From Marasmius tenuissimus (lineage: Eukaryota; Basidiomycota; Agaricomycetes; Agaricales; Marasmiaceae), in assembly GCA_029532415.1 (NCBI GenBank), contig JAQOTA010000052.1:2542001-2606000 (forward strand): a stretch of DNA of 64,000 nt, written 5' to 3'. Below, piece by piece: positions 1 to 13,427 of the stretch. How positions within the stretch are numbered: position 1 is the stretch's first letter; every line of letters starts with the position of its first letter. The notes beneath the pieces were generated by a model, which was not told the origin of the DNA, did no database searches, and saw only the letters and a list, made by a program, of their open reading frames with translations. The position numbers were made by a program, and so were the translations under genes.

Positions 1-1090
<1,090 letters not shown>

Positions 1091-1547
1091 GAAAGACAGT
1101 CAAGCCTGAACGAGCCTATGAGAAAACAGAGATGATGGTGGTAACTGGAAGAGAAGTGATCTGTGAAGTTGAAGGAACAGGAACAAGGTCGATATGGATC
1201 AAGATTGAAATGCCCTTGCCCGCGTCAGACTGCAAATGATATCGTGCCTGATATACTAGTAATGCTTTGCCCGAATTTTGCCTAAATTTCTCTCTGCTCA
1301 ATATGACCACTGTCTACACTTTCCGTGGATGCTTTTCTTTCTCTTCACTCTCCTCATTTTCTCGTTCATTGTCTCTAAAATTTTGAATAAACAGTGCTGG
1401 CCTATTCGTTGTTCCCTTGAGCCCCACGGAGGCCGGATCCGTAAGGGAAGAAAAAATGAACATGACGTCGCCGCCTCGTGGGCTAACGGCGCGCAATCAC
1501 ACAGTTAGAGCAACTCTATTCAAAATTCCAGTTGACCAACTTCAATC

Positions 1548-2895
1548 ATGACCTTATTTGCTGCTTCAACTCGTTCTCTCGTGAGGCCTCCAGTCTCCTT
1601 TTTCGCGATCGAATTTCTGACATTTTTACAGCTTAGGACCCAGTTGTTGAACACTGCGCGTCGCCGCTATTCCACGGCACCTGAAGTCGCAAAAAAATCC
1701 AATTTGCCTTACTATCTCATTGGGGCGGGAACGCTCGGAATTGGTGGTTACTGGTATCTCGACTCTGGCTCCAAACCGAAACAGGAGAAAAGTCCTTTGG
1801 ACCCCGAGAATTGGATCGACTTCAAGCTCAAAAAGGTCGTTCCATACAACCACAACACATCCGAGTACGTGTTCATGCCAGAAGAGACGGAGTTATGAAT
1901 GTGACTTCATTCTTCCCAGGTTCATCTTTGAACTACCCAACAATGAAGCCTCGCTCCTTCCAGTCGCTTCATGCCTCGTCGTGAAGTCTTCTGATCCCGA
2001 AGCATTGAAGGACGCCAAGGGCAAGCCAATTATTCGACCTTACACACCCATCTCATCTCCAGACCAACCCGGTGAACTGACACTGCTGATTAAGCGGTAC
2101 GAGCAGGGAAATGCCTCGAAGCACATCCACTCTCTTCAGGTATGAATTATGGCGAAGACGTTCTCTCCCCCTGCATTCAAAACTTCTATGTAGCCGGGAG
2201 ACACTCTCGCCATCAAAGGCCCCATCCCCAAGTGGCCATGGAAGAGTACGTGGAACTTCGCTTTCGTACCGACCTTCGGGACTGACGTTTGCTTTGACAG
2301 TGAATGAATTCGACGAGGTCGCTCTGATTGGCGGTGGAAGTGGGATGTGAGTGCGCTGAATTGTCTAGATGATCTTCGCTAATCCATCATTGTACTAGCA
2401 CCCCTCTTTACCAAGTCGTCTCTCACGCCCTAGCCGACCGCTCCAACAATACGAAATTCACTCTACTCTTCTCCAACGTCACTGAGGCGGATATTCTTCT
2501 CCGATCTGAACTTGACGCGCTCAAGAAGAAGTACCCCGATAACTTCAATGTCGTGTACGTTCTCGACAAACCGCCTCAAGGATGGGAGGGACCCTCCGGC
2601 TTCATCAGCAAGGAGCTTTTGGAGAAGCACGTCGCGTCTGCCAGTTTGAAAGACAAGGTCAAGGTCTTTATCTGTGGTAAGTTACCTAACCTCGAGCTCC
2701 TGCGTCAACCCCTGACCCCTCTACCAGGTCCGCCTCCTCAGGTCGCTTCCCTTGCTGGAAAGAAGGATGGAATGAAGCAAGGACAGCTCAGTGGTATTCT
2801 CAAGGAACTCGGCTACACCGAGGACCAAGTACGTCGATGTCACCCTTCCTGAGCGCTAGACTAATCGTTCCTTTTCAAAGGTCTACAAATTCTAG
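1548..2895 (+). CDS. MCR1: NADH-cytochrome b5 reductase, mitochondrial type
   Basis: FAD enzyme that passes electrons from NADH to cytochrome b5; the Mcr1 type sits in the outer membrane and intermembrane space of mitochondria. Inferred exons are 1548-1580, 1632-1864, 1920-2139, 2194-2245, 2301-2346, 2399-2676, 2728-2828 and 2881-2895, which join in frame to 325 residues, a normal length. The first intron is 51 nt and in frame, so the N-terminus is the least certain part. Seen: an Arg-rich mitochondrial presequence ending ARRRYST, a hydrophobic anchor near residues 30-50 (LIGAGTLGIGGYWYL), the FAD motif RPYTPIS, the NADH-binding GGGSGITPLYQV, the CGPPP loop, and a short last exon coding VYKF. 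It is divergent from the HOG1 gene and convergent with the F-box gene. No lesion seen. Confidence 0.94.
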
Positions 2896-3100
2896 AATAT
2901 AGAACATAAACTAATGCTCGTTCAGATAAAAAACGATTTGCCTCTCCACATCTCATCGGTAGCATCGAAAGCCCGCAACTTAAACTATCGCCTTCGCCGC
3001 CCCTCGCTTCAACATGATCATGTCATTAGTGAGCAAGCACGCTATCATATTACATCTGTTTGCTGTTTGCTAGGTAAGGAAATTGTCTGTCTGTCTAATT

Positions 3101-5013
3101 CTAGTTAGACACAATAGGCGGAGCGCTCAACGTCTCTAATTGTCCCCGTTGACCTACAAACGTGCGAGGAAACCTATCTGCCTCTGCATGATCCAACACC
3201 AAGATCCCCGGGCGTTCCCCTGATGAGATACATAACCTCCCAGTCAATTCGTCCCAAGCAATCACTGGTGGACCCTCCTGAGGAAGAATCCCGCGATGAC
3301 GAAAGCGGTCTGGATGAAGCAACGGACAATAGGAGACAGGCGGCAACGGATAACGGGGCGCGTCGAAAGGAAACGGGGGACCGGTGATATTTTTATCACT
3401 GCTATGAATCGGAGGATTTATGTAAGTCCCGACGTTGAGAGGTTCGTCGTAAGGCTCGGGACCTTTGGGTGGGGCGCCATAGAGGAGAGAGCGTTGGAGC
3501 CCTGGTATGAAATAGTTTCGGTGAGGCCCCATCCGCAGTTCCGACACGTATTGAGCTTTACACTTCCACTGGCCTTCTGAGAAGAAGGGCCAGATGGTGT
3601 AGTGAGCGAAGTATCTTGTCCCGTTGCTGTCCTCGAGGGTACCGTAAATTGTGATGGGCGGGACGTGCACAACTTGCAGACTTGTCTCAGGATCAGGAGG
3701 ATCTGCGATTTGGATGTCGACGAACCATTTCCATGGTTCGGTTACCAACTGCGCGGCGAACAAATGACGGTCACCGTAGTTGGATTTCATCGAATGGGCT
3801 GCGAGAAAGCTGTCTTCTATTTGCGGGAGATTGAACAGCTGAACGCCCGCTATCTGGAAGCCTTCGTTACAGTAACCAGTGCGCACGACAAGAGCCAGTC
3901 TTGGGCGTGGGAGTATATATATACCCTCCGTTTTGCAGTTCTATACATATCATGAATAAAGAGTGACCGAATGCTGCAAATTGATACCTACAGAGACTAT
4001 GACGCCAGGTGCAATCACAGGAGGTAGATTGAGCGTGAAAAGGATTGGTTGCGCGAAGTCGTAGATGAACTGCACTTTGGACGCGTCATAAAAGGCACAG
4101 ATGGGAGCGCCCGTGGGGAGTTTGACGAGAGTGTAAGACGCAGCTAGACCTGTTAGTGGGTGTCTGAGCAGCACTGCATGCTTGTCTGGTGTCGCTAGGG
4201 GTACGAAAACCACATAACATGTTGTCAGAGTCGCATCTGAGTCGGGATCGTCCTCACTGAAGGTATATCAGTTGATTGAGAAAGAAGAACAATGCGAGAG
4301 TTCAGCACCTTTGTTTATAGATGACTTGAATCCCTTCCATACCTCGAACTTGGACTAGATTCGCCTTGATATCGTATGCTTTGACCGGAAGAAATGAATA
4401 GGACAGTAGTCGACGGTCATGGAGGTGAAAGATGGACCAGTGATACTGGTCTTTCTCGGTATCCAGACCGGAAACCACCAAAACATCACCACCGGGGACG
4501 AGCTTCATTTCGAAGACAGGACCTGAAGTTTGAAGCTGACTCTCTCCTAGGTATTCCGGAGCAAGCCTCCTTATATTGTCGTCCGCTAGAACGCCCTTGA
4601 GTACTAGATATTCAACGTCGAAGTTGGTGGCTTCGACGGGTGGGGCACGACCGCAATTTTGCAGGGATCGATGAGCAGAAAGAGAGGAAATGAGGATCTT
4701 GCATCGCTTCATTTTCAACAGAATTCGTTCCCAAACTGCGGGTTGGAGGGTCAAGCGGAAGAAGAATTTGTTTACCTACTTGGTTCATGAGTTCGGAGAG
4801 CACCAGAGTGTAAACGCCACATACCATCCGCAGTCGCAAAATATCCTCAACGGAAAGGCGTCCTACTATGCCCTCTAGGACATCCGCAGGTAGCTTGGTC
4901 CAAATGTCGAGAGGCGGATCATCATCTTCGGCTTCGCTATCAATTCCAAGGTCTGCAGGTCCGGGCAGTCCACAAAACGGGAACATTCGAAGAATCGTGT
5001 CAAGTACTGTCAT
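3101..5013 (-). CDS. F-box domain protein
   Basis: Probable substrate receptor of an SCF ubiquitin ligase; the substrate is unknown. Four exons fit one frame: 4776-5013, 4309-4735, 3992-4256 and 3101-3940, giving 589 residues. The ATG at 5013 was preferred to an in-frame GTG two codons earlier. The F-box lies around residues 38-80 and reads LPADVLEGIVGRLSVEDILRL with VWERILLKM after the first intron. The rest is a beta-rich segment of the kind seen in many basidiomycete F-box proteins (VLVVSGLDTEKDQYHWSIFHL, RLLSYSFLPVKA); no named repeat was recognised. An acidic stretch (DSEAEDDDP) precedes the F-box. It is convergent with MCR1. Family confidence is good; the exon 3/4 border is the least certain. 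Confidence 0.82.
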
Positions 5014-6203
5014 CTTCACTAGGGATTCGAGTTACTCTTGCTGCATCTCCTTGTCCAGGATATATAGCCCTCTTGCTTTTTGTGTTTTTATTTCGTACTC
5101 TTTTGTTAGACTTTGATAATCAAAAAGTCGGGTATCATGAAATTTCACGACGGCCACAATACCGTTGTATCATAGTAACAGTATTCCAAGCAGAGGAAAC
5201 GTCAAGATTGCTGACGGCCATTGGGAGAATGGACAAGAGAGGGAGTGGGCGTCGGATTCAATCCTGTTCAATTATCAGAGACGACGGGCGGCATCGACGG
5301 GTGAGTCGGATTTAACCGCGCCTTAAGCCCCCTTCTCTTTCCCACGTTCAACTTCCCTCTAAATCCCATGTTCTTCTCCCACAAATTCTTATGACTCTGT
5401 GCCATGCTGTACCTTTTCTTTCCTGGGTCATGTCCTAGAGTGCCTGAGGCTGTAGGGGCCTGCTTGTAGGGTTCTGAGGTAGGCGGTACCCATCTGGCGT
5501 GTCATCAAAATTCGCGCATCACTGGCAACGTAGAATCCCCACACTTGAAGTCCTCAAGCGTAACGACGGGTTTGAAGACCATTCTATATACCCATTATAT
5601 CTAAGTACCTCCTTTTGAATCTGCTAAATTTTGACTGTCCATGTTATAGATTTGGTCTACCCATCAAGGCCCAGGGCTACGTATCCGTCTCGACACCAGT
5701 GCCCTCGTAGGTCAAAATACAACGACTGAACCTTATCTTCAATCTCCCATTCTCAGTTTGGTGGAATTTTGGTAACGTTCACCATACTTCCGGAACGGTC
5801 CTCTAACACGGAGCAAGGGACGGAACCTCGACCTGGCAGCTCTGATTCTCATTGTGCGAGGGGTTCACTTTGGCACAAGACTGGGAATCCGACTCGTGCA
5901 CGTTCAGAGAGCTTGTGGGAGTATGCTCTTTCCGGTCTCAGTTTCTCATGGAGCCGCTCTGCCACTGCAACGATAATATTATCGGCCATAGACACGATGT
6001 CACAAGGGGGTTTCAACCGCTATAGCCGATATAGAGTCGGTTATGGAAGATCGGTGATTTGCGAATGCATTCGGCCTGTCGACTTCGACTTCTATTTCTC
6101 ACTAATGGTTTGGATACAAAACGAGGTCCGGTCGAAACATTCTATCTTTCCTCCTTTTCGTCCGCCTTCCTTCGTGCTACACAGCACACTCTCGTGTGTA
6201 CTG
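5014..6203. other. intergenic region between F-box and DUF6534 genes
   Basis: About 1.2 kb between two divergent genes. Long open frames run through 5769-6362 but do not look like a protein family and overlap the start of the DUF6534 gene in other frames. No RNA gene or repeat was recognised; it presumably holds both promoters. Confidence 0.5.
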
Positions 6204-7881
6204 ATGCCTCCTCTTGCCTTCAACCTCGACCTCACGATAGGTGCACTCGAAATTGCACTGAGCGTGTCCGCATTTCTAGTCGGTTGTGCTACGGTACAGG
6301 CATATATGTATTACCGAAGGTATGCTATCCTCCCATCCTCTATGTTTTCCATGTGGATTTAACCATTCCTAGTTTCCCAAATGATCGGCTATTCATGAAG
6401 CTCCTGGTCAGTGGTATGGTCCTCGTGAGATTCATGTTTTATCATACTAATATACGAGGCGCCGTACGTAGGTTGCAGCCATCTGGTACGATCGTGCTAA
6501 ATAAGTTTCCAGACTCCGTCACTAACTCTTCACTTGTTCCGCAGGTTGATCGAGATTGTCAGCCATATAACCTCTGCTCAGACAGTCTACAAATACAGTG
6601 TGACGGAGTGGGGAAAGGTTTTGGGTCTGCTGATCCAGTCAAAAGCTTTGGTCGCGACCGTTTACCTCTCAGCGATTATCGCGCCTACAGTCGAGGTATG
6701 TTAGGCCTGTAATACCGAGCTTACGTTGACGCCCCATACGACTTAGACGTTCTACCTGTATCGCATCTATAAATTCGCAGGATCAAAATCCCTGTATATC
6801 ATCGCTCTCGCGGCCGTCGTAGTGTGGGTTCGATATGGTGGCTGGATTTTTCTGTCTATGGAAATCGATAAGTTGGGCCTGGTCAATGGGAGATTTCTGG
6901 ACAAATGGTCCTGGCTAGTCATCGCACAGCTCTCTGTCGGCGCCTGCATGGATACTGTTATCAGCATGACTATGGTGTATTTTCTATGGAGGAAAGGGAA
7001 CACCGGAGTAGCAAGGTACGCACTCGTGACCAGTCTCACTTCACTGAGAATCTCATACATTACTTGGCCTAGGACCACGCTCATAATGCATCGTATCGTG
7101 AGGTGGACCATACGTGGGTCGCACTCTGTATCACTCCCACAACCTTGAAGTCTCTGACCAACTGATATAAAGAAACGGGGCTAATTGCGAGGTTCGTGTC
7201 CATATTCCGAGTATCAATGGAAGCCAAGGCCACCAGGATTTATCCGATAATTTCTCCAGCGCTGCCTTTCTAACGACGTTGGTCGCCGTAAGTTTCGTTC
7301 CTCCACTTTTGACATTTTTTTCCTGCGCTAACGTCTGCTCGTAACGCAGTTTATAACTCGACGAGATACCCGTGAGTCTGTGTTTACCAGTGCGGGTCAT
7401 AATCCATACTCACGGTTTTTCCGCGTCAAGTCATCTGGCTCGGGATGTTAGCTACTTTGTCAAAAGGTAAAAATCTTTCCGAAAACCGAATGTATTATTC
7501 GGTGCTTTTTCTCACATGCGTTTCCTCCCCCGCAGTCTTCTCCAATTGCTTCTTTGCCTCGTGAGTCCTTCTGTCACCATGCAAGACTGGAGCTGAATGG
7601 ACGTTGCCCGGGCCACTATTGAAAGCTTGAACGCGAGAAGAGCGATACAGAATGTTCCCAGCCAGGTCGCTAACATTCCTCTGTCGTCGTGGGGTGATAA
7701 TACATGGCATACGCAACCGCCAATAAATGAGGTTGGTTGTAGTTGGACAGAATCCGAAACTCGGGTAGGACAACGCTGACACGGTTTCCTTCAGTCTACG
7801 TATACGAACAGAGCATTCCGTGTGCCAGAGGGCCCAATAATCGACATCCATATCTCCAAAGAGGTCCACCACGGTCCTTAG
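6204..7881 (+). CDS. DUF6534-family multi-pass membrane protein
   Basis: Member of a large agaricomycete family of seven-helix membrane proteins of unknown function. I start it at the ATG at 6204 (MPPLAFNLDLTIGALEIALSV), followed by a first helix. Family marks seen in order: YYR then FPNDRLFMKLLV across an intron at 6320; LIEIVSHITSAQTVYKYSVTEWG; YLSAIIAPTVE joined to TFYLYRIYKF; helices around 6790-6860 and 6920-6990; the DUF6534 signature GACMDTVISMTMVYFLWRKGNTG; TTLIMHRIVRWTIQTGLIA; IWLGMLATLSK joined to VFSNCFFAS and the hallmark LNARRAIQ; and a tail ending FRVPEGPIIDIHISKEVHHGP with TAG at 7879-7881. Splicing near 6390-6550 and 7170-7400 is uncertain, so a small lesion there cannot be excluded. 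It converges on JR1. The 3' part of this gene type recurs as decayed fragments beside JR2, JR4 and JR5, so it belongs to the ancestral repeated unit. Confidence 0.72.
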
Positions 7882-8172
7882 TACAGCCGCACAACGTCAA
7901 AGGAAGAAGTTGATTTTATTCGTTTTTGGTTCGTCTGATGGACGTAGAGTTCATGATGTAGATGTACATTTCGGATAGGGATTGTGTAGACACAATGATT
8001 GGAGAAGGACCTACGTTTGGTACTGTACAATGGTTACTACTCGATGGACAGCTCTGCTGTCGTTACTACTTAGCTGGTTTCTACATATCTTACAGCTTCG
8101 TCAAGAAGTTTACAGTCTGTGTCCTTATATCAAACCGGGAGTTGGTAAAAACCGCTCTCGCTAACAACACCG

Positions 8173-9278
8173 CTACACCTGCCGCTTTGATGTGTTTCGC
8201 ACGACAGAAGCCGTGTTATCAGGGGCTTGGCCGGAAGGTGGGCGATTCGATACACCACCGCCTTGGAAAATCTCCGCGTATAACGGCGGCAAAGTGGATC
8301 CTTCGTCTTCGATAGGGGTTGTTCCCGCCTCTGATTCTATCTCCTCAGAGTCTAGTCTGGGATAAGAATCCGTCGTGGTGCTCAACGAACTCCGGGAAGA
8401 ATTCGCTGAATCGGAAGTGAGTGAAAAGCTAGTCCTTGATTGTTTTTCTTTTGATAAGGAAGGGCGTGTCTGAAGGTAAGGAACGATGGTTGAGAGACTC
8501 GCTTCATGATCACCATGGACAGAAACGAGTCGTCTCGAATGGTTGCGGCGCCTGCGCCTGCAGATAAAAACGATCGCGATCAAGATGACTGCCAATATGA
8601 GCCCTCCGACAGTGCCTCCCACGATGGCTCCGATGGGAGGCTTTGTGTTACCCGAATCGGTTGCGGGGGATGGTGAAGGAGACTGAGGTATGTCCGAGGC
8701 TGGGGAGTCGTCGATCACGTCGAGCTCGAAACGGTCAATGGTGATTTGAGAGTTCCCTCCGGGTACTATTCGCGTATCATTCTGGTTTCTTAAAATGATG
8801 ACATGCTTTGCAGGGGTATCAAAGGCTTTCGAGAAGAGAACGACCTGGAGGGAAGATTCCACGGTCAGAAATGGAGAAAGACAGTCAACAGCGTGGCATC
8901 GTACTGGTGGATTTAAGCCATCATCTGTGGCATTGAGAGCGTCGACGTTCTGGAAACGCGGTTCATCCAGTGAGTCGCAGTCGATACAGATACCGTAGAG
9001 GCCACCTCGCGACCGTCGCATTCCGTAGTAACGGAACGCAATGGCTGGCACCGGGAAATCTACAGGAGCATTAGAATTGGTTGCCAGAAGAGTTCGTATA
9101 GAAACTCACCGAAGGTAACATTTGCATTTGGGTCATTGGAAGACGACAGGGTGCCTGTCTCCTTCGTGTTGGTTGCGTTCCAAGTCCCCTGGTCCAAGAA
9201 CCAAAAGCTTCCATAGTTGAGGGCGCTCCTGTTTCTGTCGTCGAATGTGATAGTCTTGATCCTTAAATTTGAAGTCAT
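8173..9278 (-). CDS. JR1: single-pass membrane protein, beta-sandwich ectodomain, PPxY tail
   Basis: First of 16 JR paralogues. Exons 9110-9278, 8905-9059 and 8173-8844 join in frame to 331 residues. Residues 1-110 form the ectodomain core (NYGSFWFLDQGTWNATN, FPVPAIAFRYYGMRRSRGGLYG, CIDCD); exon 3 opens with VVLFSKAFDTPAKHVIILRNQNDTR and SQITIDRFELDVID, the last strands of a jelly-roll/galactose-binding-like fold. A short Ser/Pro stalk is followed by the helix PIGAIVGGTVGGLILAVILIA and a basic stop-transfer RRRRRNHSRR. The tail keeps STLPPLYAEIF, a PPxY motif with a diverged flank. Tail residues 215-290 differ most from the other copies, making it the outlier among the left-array genes. No classical signal peptide is visible. 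Function unknown; ligand-binding surface protein is an inference from the fold pattern. Confidence 0.82.
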
Positions 9279-9990
9279 TAGTTCTGGGAGTACCGCGCTG
9301 CGGTCAAGAAGGGAAAGTGATGAAAGTTCTTGCCTTTCCTGATCATCTATATATGTGGGGCAGAGAATGGATCAGACTGGGTGGTTTTGTTCCAACACTG
9401 TGGCACTGCCAGTGGGGGAAGATCTCTACCAAAGCCTTTAAGGTTTGGGCCGTTCGACCACCCATAACGTCGTATATAGAATCTTGTGGATCATTTCAAT
9501 TTAGAAATGATGGAATAGCTTTGACTGATCAACTGCCTGGGGCATCATCCGATAGCTGTTCATTTGGCTGTCTGTGAGCGGGAAGACGTGAGGTTGGTGA
9601 TATTGAAGAAGTTGGTGGGTTGATAGAATCATTGTTCGCGCTTCTCGAGAACAAGGTCGTGCTTGAGCACGTCCCAAACTCCTCGTTCGCTTGTACTTCA
9701 CCTAGCACATTAATAGCACATCGTAGCGAGCAAATCTGGCCGCTTGCAGTGCATATTTTGAGAAAGAGAGAAAGAACGAGGTCCCTGGGGCGTAGCCCCG
9801 CCTGGCTCAGGTGGAGGGCAGAAGCATAAGAACCGAACGCAGCGAGCTGTCCAGTGCGTATGCCCAGAACCTTAGCTAGTGGATGAAGTTTCTGACTTGC
9901 CTAGTTGAGAGCAATTTCAGGGATTTGGTGGTTGGAGGGAAAGCGGCATTGGGGCCCTGGGGGCCAGCTTGTACTTTAGCGGCTAGCCAG
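9279..9990. other. 5' flank of JR1 and spacer
   Basis: The first 150 bp share the JR promoter pattern (an ATATATAGATGAT-like stretch on the minus strand near 9341-9356, then an element resembling the leaders of other JR genes). The rest has only short open frames with no recognisable family. A GC-rich inverted stretch GGGGCGTAGCCCC lies near 9786. No gene is supported. Confidence 0.45.
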
Positions 9991-10875
9991 CCGGCAGTGC
10001 GGGACCGTCCTCCGGATCGGAATCCGGAAACTTCGACTACCGCTTTGGCTCGCTTGGACCGTGGACAGTGGACACTTCTCAGTCTGACTCTTTATGGTCA
10101 CCGACGATCATCTTGCTCTTCGTCACTTAGTCCATTCGCCGCTCCTCCCACTCGAAACGACCATTCACTAACCCAGGATTGACGAACGTAACCTTTCAAA
10201 CATTATTGATTCCAACTGCCAACGGGTAGAACATTTGGCGTTGCTACATACGCTTAGGAATTCGGTGCATTCTGCCTTTTTTTCAGTATTTCAGGCAATC
10301 TTTAGGAGCTCATTCTATGGCACTCCAAGGTTGTTTTGCTGAGTGCGTGCTGGGTGGATGGTTCATGAGGCATCTGACAGCTTGGTTATGGGACGGAGGT
10401 GTGTTCGCCTCGCATTTCTGATCCTTGCGGTTTCCGCAGATTCATGCTTTTCAGACCACCAGATCCACTCACCCTCCCTCCACTCGCTCGAGCCTCAATG
10501 CTAAACCATTCAACCGACGACATACGCCCTCCTTGGCCGACTGTGCTTGCCAATGACTTTTGTATCATCCGCGGTAATCAGAACGATCACAAGGTCGTTG
10601 TCGTTCCCACTGTTGCTAATCATCGTTTCCGTTCGAGCTAGGGCACATCGTTTTCTTTGGGCATCCCCCGTTCAATCTTGACCATCAATTCAGCCAACGT
10701 TCATTACGAATTTTGGAACAAGATCTTTGTGTCTGATGAAACTGAACCGAATCCGAGCACCGGGATGGTGCTCACACGGTCTCCATTCACCTTCACCGCC
10801 CGAACATTCCCTGTGCCGGAGGGCTCGATGACCGACATTCATATTTCCAAAGGGATTCGTCACGCTCCTCAATGA
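9991..10875 (+). pseudogene. decayed 3' fragment of a DUF6534 gene (unit B)
   Basis: The clearest coding remnant is 10760-10875, reading TFTARTFPVPEGSMTDIHISKGIRHAPQ and a TGA. It matches the C-terminus of the intact DUF6534 gene (FRVPEGPIIDIHISKEVHHGP). The upstream part (10200-10660) has no intact frame but is similar in base order to 17.55-18.1 kb and 20.5-21.05 kb, so it belongs to the same repeated unit. As in the intact pair, it converges on the following JR gene. Confidence 0.6.
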
Positions 10876-11095
10876 GAAGGCAGCAGTACTCTTATCGTCT
10901 TCTTTTCGTCTGATGAAGTAGAGTCGAGAAATAGAACGCACTGATGGTTGTTCAATGGAGCTCTACTGCCAATCTCTTCGCCATCTATAACTCCTCCAAA
11001 GTTTACAAAGACTGTATATGCGACGTCCTCGTGTAAGGTTGAGACTTGTATCTGAACCGATATCGCTGACACCACCACCAGTCTCGCTACGTTGG

Positions 11096-12301
11096 CTACT
11101 TCGGCTCATTGGGTTTCTGGCCGGGAGGTGGGCGGTTCGATGGACCGGCTTGAAAAACCTGTTCGTACAGCGGTGGCAGAGTGGGCTCCGCATCTATGGG
11201 GGGAATTGGTCCTGCATCTGACTCGCGCCGCTGCTCAGATCTTCGTTCTACACCAAAGTGATACCGCCGCCCGCGACTTTGGAAGCGAAAATAGGCCACG
11301 ATGGCCGTGCTCCCGGAGGAAGGGGTCGGACTGGGTGGTCGCTGCGGTGTGCGCCTCGACCCGCCAGCCTGCGCCCGTTCTCCTGTCGAGAGAGACGGGT
11401 GCGTTAGAGAGTAAGGAACGATGTTGATGAAACTCGCTTCGCTGGCATCTACGATGTCGACATCGTCGTGCGCAAAAGCAAGCTGGTGACGCTTGTGGCG
11501 GCGCCTACAGTGAAGTCCAACTACGATCAAGATGACCACCAGCAGGAATCCTCCAACAACACCTCCTACGATAGCACCGATGGGAGCTCCTGACTTGCTC
11601 GAGTCACTCCGAGTCGTGGGGGCTGGTGAAGAAGAGGGGGTGACTGAAGGAGAAGGGGTGACGGAAGGAGAAGGGGCGACTGAAGAAGAAGGGGTAACTG
11701 AGGTTGGTGCAGCCTCGACCAGTGAGAAGCCGTCCACTACCTCGAGAACAAAACGGTCGATGGTGATTTGAGAATTCCCTCTGGGTACTCCTCGCGAATC
11801 TTGCTGGTTTCTCAGAGTAATCACATGCTGCGCGGGTGTGTCAAAACGTTTTGAGAAGAGAGCGACCTGGAAAAAAGGCGATGGTTAGAATTCAGGGAAG
11901 GAGAGATAGGACGAGAGTACGCGACGAACTGGTGGGTTTTTACCGTCGTCTGTAATGTTGAGGGCGTCGATGATCTCATAATTTGGCTTATTTGGATCGC
12001 AGTCGATGCATATACCATAGAGGCCACCGGCTAAGCGTAGCATTCCAAAGTAATGAAACGCGATAGCTGGCTCCGGAAAATCTAGAGGAACGTTGATGTT
12101 GAATGTCAGAAAAGGTTCGTAGGGAAACTCACTGAAAGTTACATTCGCATTCGGGTCATTCGAGGACGCCAGGGTGCCCGTCTGGCCCACGTTACTTCCA
12201 TTCCAAGTCCCTGTATTGAACCAGAAGCCTTGATACTTGAGATTTTTGGTATCTCTATCGTCATATGTGATATTCTTGATGGTGCTCAGATTTGAGGACA
12301 T
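11096..12301 (-). CDS. JR2: single-pass membrane protein with PPxY tail
   Basis: Intact three-exon JR gene; ATG at 12301, TGA-type stop at 11096. The ectodomain carries NITYDDRDTKNLKYQGFWFN, WNGSN, ANVTF, FPEPAIAFHYFGML, GICIDCDP and NITDDGKNPPV, then VALFSKRFDTPAQHV from exon 3. The stalk is an obvious short tandem repeat of the type SPSVTPSPSVTP, longer than in most copies. Helix: IGAIVGGVVGGFLLVVILIVV, then the basic stop RRRHKRHQ. The tail has SFINIVPYSLTHPSLSTGE, RPPSPTPSSGSTAIVAYF, RRESDAGPIPP and LPPLYEQVFQAGPSN, and ends earlier than JR3, JR5 or JR6 (NEPK). Head-to-head with the decayed plus-strand JR copy at 12.8 kb. Confidence 0.85.
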
Positions 12302-12352
12302 TGGCCCCGACAGTCGCAGTTGGGAGGGGGGAAATTGAGCGTATTATTCATG

Positions 12353-12368
12353 ACCGCCATTCATATAC
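12353..12368 (-). promoter_or_regulatory. TATA-like element upstream of JR2
   Basis: On the minus strand the sequence reads GCGTATATGAAT about 60 nt before the JR2 ATG. The same string lies at similar distance before JR3, JR4, JR5, JR7 and JR8, which supports a core promoter or conserved leader element. Start sites are unknown. Confidence 0.4.
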
Positions 12369-12779
12369 GCAGGGCAGAGAAAACAGGCCGGTTGGAATTT
12401 CCATGAAATTGCGTGGCACTCGCGGGGGAAACGGATCTACTTGAATCATGATGAGAGTGGCGATAATGATGACGGTAGAGGACTCGACTTCCTGGTATGA
12501 AAGTACTATCGTGGCTGATTTTTCTAACTTTAGTCTGTCAGCACGTACTACTAATTGCAGGAAGGAGTAGGAAGGTGTATGGGCTTTTTACGTTACTTAA
12601 CAGAGCTCCGGCGCTTCTTTCAGGGTGTAGCTCTTCCAGTGATATTCCCATCACCATCAGACCAGACCATCGCCCTTTGTCAACGACCACTGCCGGAAGT
12701 CTCAAAATTTCATGGTTGCTGTGTGTATGAGGATGGACCTGTGTTCCTCCCGCTTTCTTCGACTACGACACCAGACCCG

Positions 12780-13425
12780 ATGGCCTCGATCTGAGGTGAG
12801 TCGGAGAACGGAAAACATCCATACCAAGTACGGACCCAAATGGTTTTATGACGGGACCTGGAATGCCAGTAACGTGGGCCAGATGGGCTCCCTGTCGTTC
12901 ACGAATAGCCCGAATGTGAACGTGACTTTTAGTGAATTTTTCTGGCGTTTAAACACATTATTGCTTTCAGATTTCTCGGAGCCAGCCTTTGTGCTGACGG
13001 TTTCTTTATCGTTTCTGACATCGGATTATTCATTCACTTGTTCAAACCTCAGTGCTAAACCATTCTGCCGACTGTGGTGATCAATGGCTTCAACGCCGTT
13101 TGCGGTGAGTAGAATCACTGATGGGATTCATTGCTCCCATTTCACTGGTCATCGCTTCTATTCAATCTGTAGTACACAGGCTGGAGTTGATCGGAGTTCC
13201 ACATCCTCAATCATGGAGGGTACGTTGATCTTCTCTAGGTATCCTTTGAGCACCGTACAGAGCTCGAGGTAATTTGGCGGATAGTTCTGGTGGTATTATC
13301 ACTAGCAAACCCCCCACCGTTTACAATTCCTTCGAGTTGAAGCCTCCGTCTACGGCTTCCTTCTATCATATAACCGCCTGGCCCCGAACCGCTCCCTCCG
13401 ACACTACCACCAGTCTCGCCGCATT
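12780..13425 (+). pseudogene. decayed plus-strand JR copy (unit C)
   Basis: Exon 1 is recognisable at 12826-12930 (YGPKWFYDGTWNASNVGQMG, then VNVTFS) and exon 2 at 12970-12995 (FSEPAFVL). The frame is then lost; the strand order GLYG and the CIDCD motif are missing and no membrane helix follows. It is head-to-head with JR2 and tail-to-tail with JR3. The ancestral start seems to be near 12780, where DNA matching the JR10 leader is seen. Confidence 0.7.
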
Positions 13426-13427
13426 GG

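Noticed and set aside
9780..9800. GGGGCGTAGCCCC hairpin as a terminator or regulatory RNA
   Set aside because: Short, isolated and without flanking conservation; nothing supports a function in fungal nuclear DNA.
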